Both the position numbers and the translations under genes were made by a program. Under the pieces are notes generated by a model. The model was not told where the DNA came from. It did no database searches and saw only the letters and a program-made list of their open reading frames with translations. Source: Tannerella sp. (GTDB lineage Bacteria; Bacteroidota; Bacteroidia; Bacteroidales; Tannerellaceae). From it: a DNA stretch of 64,000 nucleotides. Positions 61,529 to 64,000 of this stretch are shown piece by piece. Each line of letters begins with the position of its first letter. Positions within the stretch are counted from its first letter, which is position 1. The stretch lies in assembly GCA_031285565.1 (NCBI GenBank), contig JAITVY010000021.1:1-64000 (forward strand), given 5' to 3'.

Positions 61529-62041
61529 ATGAAACGATTTTTATTATTTATGGTTATAGTCTTAATACCTACATTGGGTTTTGCACAAAAGAAAGTGTAT
61601 GTATTTAAACCTCAGGTAAGTGAATTTGCCTCAACTAATTTGCTTGAAGGCAAAACGATTCAGGTTAATTATAAAGACACTCGTATCATCAATAAAAAGA
61701 GTAAGGTAGAATGTACATTCGAAGAGCTTACTTCAGTTATTAACGAATCATTGAAAGCTGTCTTTCCCAAGGTGGTTTGGATCGATTCTGCTGACGCTGA
61801 TATCATATTAAATATTAGAGTTAAACGATATGAAGCATTTTTTCCTGGTGGTGTATGGAGAGGGTTCGCCGAATATGATGTAGAACTAATACATGGATCG
61901 GATGAAGTCAAAGAGGAAATTCTGGGAACACGTACCGAAGGCAATATATGGGGAATTAAAACGGCTAAGAAGGTTCTGCAAATGAGCTTTGACAGGGCAA
62001 ATGAAGACTTGGTCAAATTACTTATAGAGCATCTGGAGTAA
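61529..62041 (+). CDS. Secreted hypothetical protein
   Basis: 170 aa with signal peptide (MKRFLLFMVIVLIPTLGFAQ). The mature part is alpha/beta, resembling DUF4136-like periplasmic proteins: a strand near TIQVNYKDTRIINK, a helix SVINESLKAVFPKVVWIDSA, and ADIILNIRVKRYEAFFPGGV. No catalytic motif is seen. It stands between divergent nudC and a GNAT gene and is probably monocistronic. Confidence 0.7.
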   Translation: MKRFLLFMVIVLIPTLGFAQKKVYVFKPQVSEFASTNLLEGKTIQVNYKDTRIINKKSKVECTFEELTSVINESLKAVFPKVVWIDSADADIILNIRVKRYEAFFPGGVWRGFAEYDVELIHGSDEVKEEILGTRTEGNIWGIKTAKKVLQMSFDRANEDLVKLLIEHLE

Positions 62042-62304
62042 TATTTTTCACAGGGGTTCACTCCGTTCCATATGATGCTATGATTGTTGATATTTCTTTT
62101 CATACCTGAATGGCAGTACAACTGTCGTTTCCGTACCGGATCCTCTCATTTTACCTGTAAATACCCGGCAATGTTTATATTTGTACATGTGAGATGTGTT
62201 TTTTCGAATTTCCAGCTGAAAATAAATGATTTGTAATCGATGTAATATTTGCATTAAAAAATAAATTCCTGTCATGCTTCTTTTTTTGTGAAATTAGTGA
62301 ATAA

Positions 62305-62829
62305 ATGAGAAATAAAATGGTATTAGAAACAGAACGGTTATTTTTAAGGCATTTGGAACAGCGTGATTTTGATGATGTATGTAAATTGTTACAAGATCCT
62401 GCTGTAATGTATGCATATGAGGGGGCATTTAGTGACCAGGAAGTTCAGGAATGGCTGGATAGGCAATTCAGAAGATATCAGAATGATGGGTTCGGCTTAT
62501 GGGGTGTTGTCGAAAAAAGTAGTGGAGAACTTATCGGACAATGTGGTATTACTTATCAGGATTATGATGGTAAGCAGATACCGGAAGTGGGTTACTTGCT
62601 AAGGAAAGAGTTTTGGCATAAAGGGTATGCAGCAGAGGCTGCTATTGCATGCCGGGAGTATGCTTTTAATGTCCTGAATTTTAATGAGGTGTATTCAATT
62701 ATAAGGGATACCAATATTACATCTCAAAATGTTGCATTACGTAATGGGATGAAAGTGGTTGCTACTTTTATTAAGCATTACCGGAATGTTGATATGGGGC
62801 ATTTGCTTTTTTGTGTAGTAAAAGAGTAA
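62305..62829 (+). CDS. GNAT-family N-acetyltransferase (RimJ/RimL-type)
   Basis: 174 aa. The N-terminal LETERLFLRHLEQRDFDDVC and the acetyl-CoA region YLLRKEFWHKGYAAEAAIAC are typical of the RimJ/RimL group, with the late motif NITSQNVALRNGMKVVATF. A second in-frame ATG (codon 5) is a possible start. The acceptor may be a ribosomal protein or a small molecule. Confidence 0.9.
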   Translation: MRNKMVLETERLFLRHLEQRDFDDVCKLLQDPAVMYAYEGAFSDQEVQEWLDRQFRRYQNDGFGLWGVVEKSSGELIGQCGITYQDYDGKQIPEVGYLLRKEFWHKGYAAEAAIACREYAFNVLNFNEVYSIIRDTNITSQNVALRNGMKVVATFIKHYRNVDMGHLLFCVVKE

Positions 62830-62959
62830 ACTTGTAGTTGCTTTGTCTCCTAAGAAACTAGAAATTTGGTCAAGGCTTAAACCCCATTAAATCAGCCTAC
62901 AAGTTTCTTGCTCATTTTTTGGATATGCTTATCCTGGCGACTTGATCTAAAAGTAACCC

Positions 62960-63180
62960 AAAGATCAAGACTGCGCGTGCTTCACTCATAAAACTGCGTT
63001 CAGCAGCTAAAATCTATGAACTCGCTTCTTTTATCTTTGCTGTTATCACAGCGAAGCGCCTACACTCGGCATCACTCAAGCAAGCTTGGCGCTGCCCTCA
63101 CTTAAACGGCGCATTCAGGCAGCATAGATTTTTACACTGCTATCACTTGTTTTATGGCTTACCACACAAGGTCGCAAAGA
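62960..63180. repeat. Large imperfect palindrome, dispersed repeat copy 2
   Basis: Arms pair as in the copy at 48975-49105: CATAAAAC (62987) with GTTTTATG (63149), and AAAATCTATG (63009) with CATAGATTTT (63123). The loop is longer and contains CAAGCAAGCTTGGCGCT. The right flank word GGCTTACCACACAAGGTCG (63156-63174) recurs exactly at 63269-63287. The 617-base gap 62830-63446 holds no gene I can support. Confidence 0.72.
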
Positions 63181-63446
63181 CGGTGTTATTGGTAAACTGT
63201 ACTTATAATAATTGAAAATTAATTGTGTTTCATTTTCCACTTCCAATTTTCCATTTTCAACTATTAACGGCTTACCACACAAGGTCGAAAATACGTTATC
63301 TTACTGAAGAAAAATAATAAATGATTCGTGGAAAATATAAGAATTGCTTAAATTTGACGTTATTATTATAAGGAAAAGGAGAAAGCAGTCAAACCAAGAT
63401 GTTCCTGTTTCATCCAGCCAGTTATTAATTATAATAACCGATTGTA

Positions 63447-64000
63447 GTGAAAGTTTTAATATTTATCCTGCTTTTTGTTTGTCCGTTCTTTTATTCGACT
63501 GCTCAGGTTCGTGTAAGAACAGAATTGAAAGCTTATACAGAGTTTTTGAAAAAACAGCAAACATCGGCAAAAGCGTATATTCTATCATTGTTTAAGGATC
63601 ATGATATTGTGGTTTTGTGTGAACGTCATTATAAAGAAATCACACAATATGATTTGTTTCTGGATATCATAGGGGATCCTTATTTTATTGAGAATGTAGG
63701 CGTTGTTTTTACTGAAGTAGGGGCTAAGAATCTTAATCCACAATTGAATTATTTTTTGCAGGATAATCTTTTCAGTGATATTGAGGTAAACCGGCAAACA
63801 TTGAATTTTTTACGAAAGTGTAAATACCCTCACTGGGGTAACTACAATTTTGCATACTTTATAAGGGGATTGCGTGAAATCAATAAAGATGTATCCTGGA
63901 ATAGTAAAATTGAAATGTATCCTTGTGATGAGTTTTACGTGTCCGGGGATTTGACGCTAAAGAATGTTTCAGATATGATTATGCGTGTTGCAATCAGGGA
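63447..64000 (+). CDS. Secreted protein, 5' part only (GTG start, C-terminus beyond window)
   Basis: A frame opens at GTG 63447 and runs to the window end (184 codons). It begins with a signal peptide (ILLFVCPFFYSTAQ). The segment HDIVVLCERHYKEITQYDLF, followed by VGVVFTEVGAKN, resembles the first strands of ChaN/erythromycin-esterase-like proteins, whose site uses a conserved Glu and His early in the fold. This is a weak call. The GTG is the best start because it places the signal peptide at the N-terminus. Confidence 0.6.
   Translation, partial: MKVLIFILLFVCPFFYSTAQVRVRTELKAYTEFLKKQQTSAKAYILSLFKDHDIVVLCERHYKEITQYDLFLDIIGDPYFIENVGVVFTEVGAKNLNPQLNYFLQDNLFSDIEVNRQTLNFLRKCKYPHWGNYNFAYFIRGLREINKDVSWNSKIEMYPCDEFYVSGDLTLKNVSDMIMRVAIR

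Noticed and set aside
1-64000. tRNA or rRNA genes
   Set aside because: No cloverleaf with a GTTCRANYC T-arm motif and no rRNA-like GC-rich conserved stretch was found by eye; a tRNAscan run would settle it.

Overview
This window looks like a chromosomal segment of an AT-rich member of the Bacteroidales, probably close to Parabacteroides, Tannerella or Dysgonomonas. The evidence is a set of lineage-typical families (DUF3472, YfhO, TPR-LuxR regulators, AraC regulators with membrane sensors, LytTR proteins with four membrane helices), a type IX secretion (T9SS) C-terminal sorting domain, weak Shine-Dalgarno sites, and -7 boxes of the form TAnnTTTG with a TTG about 20 bases upstream. The genus is an inference. 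I saw no rRNA, tRNA, CRISPR array or intact insertion sequence.

Layout. 1-2370: 5' part of a large secreted adhesin-like gene running off the left edge. 2.6-12.3 kb: housekeeping and envelope genes (CorC/HlyC-type membrane protein, pheS-nth, M28 and S41 peptidases, crcB, an AraC regulator) with a remnant of an IS982-type transposase, then an ECF sigma operon. 12.5-18.4 kb: DUF3472 protein, YfhO, TPR-LuxR regulator. 18.4-22.9 kb: minus-strand accessory-looking block of poorly characterised small genes with a PfpI-like protein, a YnbA-like CDP-alcohol phosphotransferase and a signal peptidase II. 23.2-27.1 kb: L-rhamnose genes rhaB-rhaI-rhaT. 27.2-45.2 kb: mainly minus-strand metabolism: a short lipoate ligase, a tandem class II aldolase, a secreted GHL15-like/LRR pair, a dehydrogenase, an aldolase-SDR fusion, a PHP protein and a complete 2-oxoacid dehydrogenase complex (E2-E3-fused E1). 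45.4-49 kb: unknown protein, barrel protein, alginate-lyase-family lipoprotein. 49.2-55.6 kb: TetR-controlled heterodimeric ABC exporter, a membrane methyltransferase-like protein and an AraC regulator. 55.7-64 kb: GNAT, Fur-family regulator plus metal P-type ATPase, thiamine salvage (thiM-thiE), nudC, GNAT, and the 5' part of a secreted protein.

How genes may work together. rhaT imports rhamnose, rhaI and rhaB convert it to rhamnulose-1-phosphate, and one of two class II aldolases nearby may split it; the 2-oxoacid dehydrogenase complex and the lipoate ligase could serve downstream carbon flow. This pathway link is inference.

The strongest non-coding signals are: (i) near-identical promoter/operator sequences in front of both the tetR gene and the ABC exporter, with a leader ORF lying across an intrinsic terminator in the exporter leader; (ii) two large imperfect palindromes of one family with compensatory stem changes; (iii) two MITE-like inverted-repeat elements that each end 24-29 bases upstream of a start codon; (iv) a 15-base palindrome between the Fur-family gene and the P-type ATPase; and (v) an intergenic mosaic of short repeat words.
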